This document shows positions 30,489 to 30,543 of a stretch of DNA of 30,543 nt, one piece after another. The notes beneath the pieces are model-generated. The model made no database searches, was not told the origin of the DNA, and was given only the letters and a program-made list of their open reading frames with translations. Position numbers and translations under genes: made by a program. Position 1 is the first letter of the stretch. The number at the start of each line of letters is the position of its first letter. The DNA comes from an uncultured Elusimicrobiales bacterium (GTDB taxonomy: Bacteria > Elusimicrobiota > Elusimicrobia > Elusimicrobiales > Elusimicrobiaceae), in assembly GCA_944325235.1 (NCBI GenBank), contig CALUZE010000002.1:1-30543 (forward strand), written 5' to 3'.

Positions 30489-30543
30489 ACTCGAACCTAG
30501 AATTAATGCTCCAGAGGCATCCGTGTTACCATTACACCATCCC
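30473..30543 (-). tRNA. tRNA-Gln (anticodon CUG), first 3 nt beyond window
   Basis: On the minus strand the cloverleaf is clear. Acceptor 3' strand TCCCGGA plus discriminator A and an encoded CCA (30473-30475). T arm CTAGG-TTCGAGT-CCTAG. Anticodon stem GATGC/GCATT with loop CTCTGGA, giving anticodon CUG at 30514-30512. D arm with GTAATGGTAAC. The acceptor 5' strand should be TCCGGGA, of which GGGA is visible. CUG reads CAG codons. If GatCAB is used for Gln, this tRNA would be its substrate, which is inference. Confidence 0.92.

Overview
The window looks like chromosomal DNA from a Gram-negative, diderm bacterium. It carries lpxB (lipid A synthesis), a LolCDE-type lipoprotein release system, several Sec-exported proteins and a type IV pilin-like protein. 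The pilin style (FTLIEL leader, AAQEIYY segment, disulfide loop), the Nfn transhydrogenase pair, GatCA amidation and a GH57/DUF3536 protein suggest a gut-associated, fermentative member of the Elusimicrobiota. That assignment is inference from gene content; no rRNA is present. Coding sequence is GC-rich, while promoters and the pilin gene are AT-rich.

Layout, left to right. (1) 1-1560: 3' part of a UvrD/PcrA helicase, then a terminator. (2) 1617-1976 (-): small dispanin-like membrane protein, divergent from gatC-gatA-NUDIX (2092-4240, +). (3) 4546-5859 (-): POT peptide transporter. (4) 9919-5941 (-): operon of a Gfo/Idh/MocA oxidoreductase, lpxB, a short Rel (p)ppGpp enzyme and a zinc-ribbon membrane protein, all overlapping or nearly touching. 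(5) 10031-12327 (+): ndk followed by two exported or cytoplasmic hydrolase-fold proteins that both lack their catalytic nucleophile. (6) 12328-13025: 0.7 kb non-coding region with repeats and palindromes in front of a pilin gene (13026-13553). (7) 13643-13993 (-): YtxH-like protein, divergent from nfnB-nfnA (14133-16380, +). (8) 20420-16569 (-): a 1283-residue exported protein of unknown function. (9) 21891-20566 (-): PhoH-like PIN/ATPase, divergent from a GH57/DUF3536 protein (22028-24397, +). (10) 26987-24440 (-): lolC/E-lolD-Sel1 operon; 28610-27087 (-): lysS. (11) 28711-29322 (+): membrane-anchored ankyrin protein. (12) 30134-29391 (-): exported protein with a possible ADP-ribosyltransferase-like core. 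(13) The right edge holds tRNA-Gln(CUG) (-) and a duplicated copy of its 3' end plus terminator.

Most transcription units are separated by GC-rich stem-loops with T tracts, often placed to serve two converging genes. Many promoters show a TATAAT-like or TACAAT -10 box. At ndk, the GH57 gene and lolC/E the -10 box lies only 6-7 nt before the ATG and no Shine-Dalgarno sequence is present, which predicts leaderless mRNAs.

No CRISPR array, phage, transposase or obvious defence island was seen. The strongest candidates for new biology are the pilin start codon in the loop of a 17-bp hairpin next to a T16 tract, the paired pseudo-hydrolases, the 1283-residue orphan, the tRNA-Gln end duplication and the leaderless starts.
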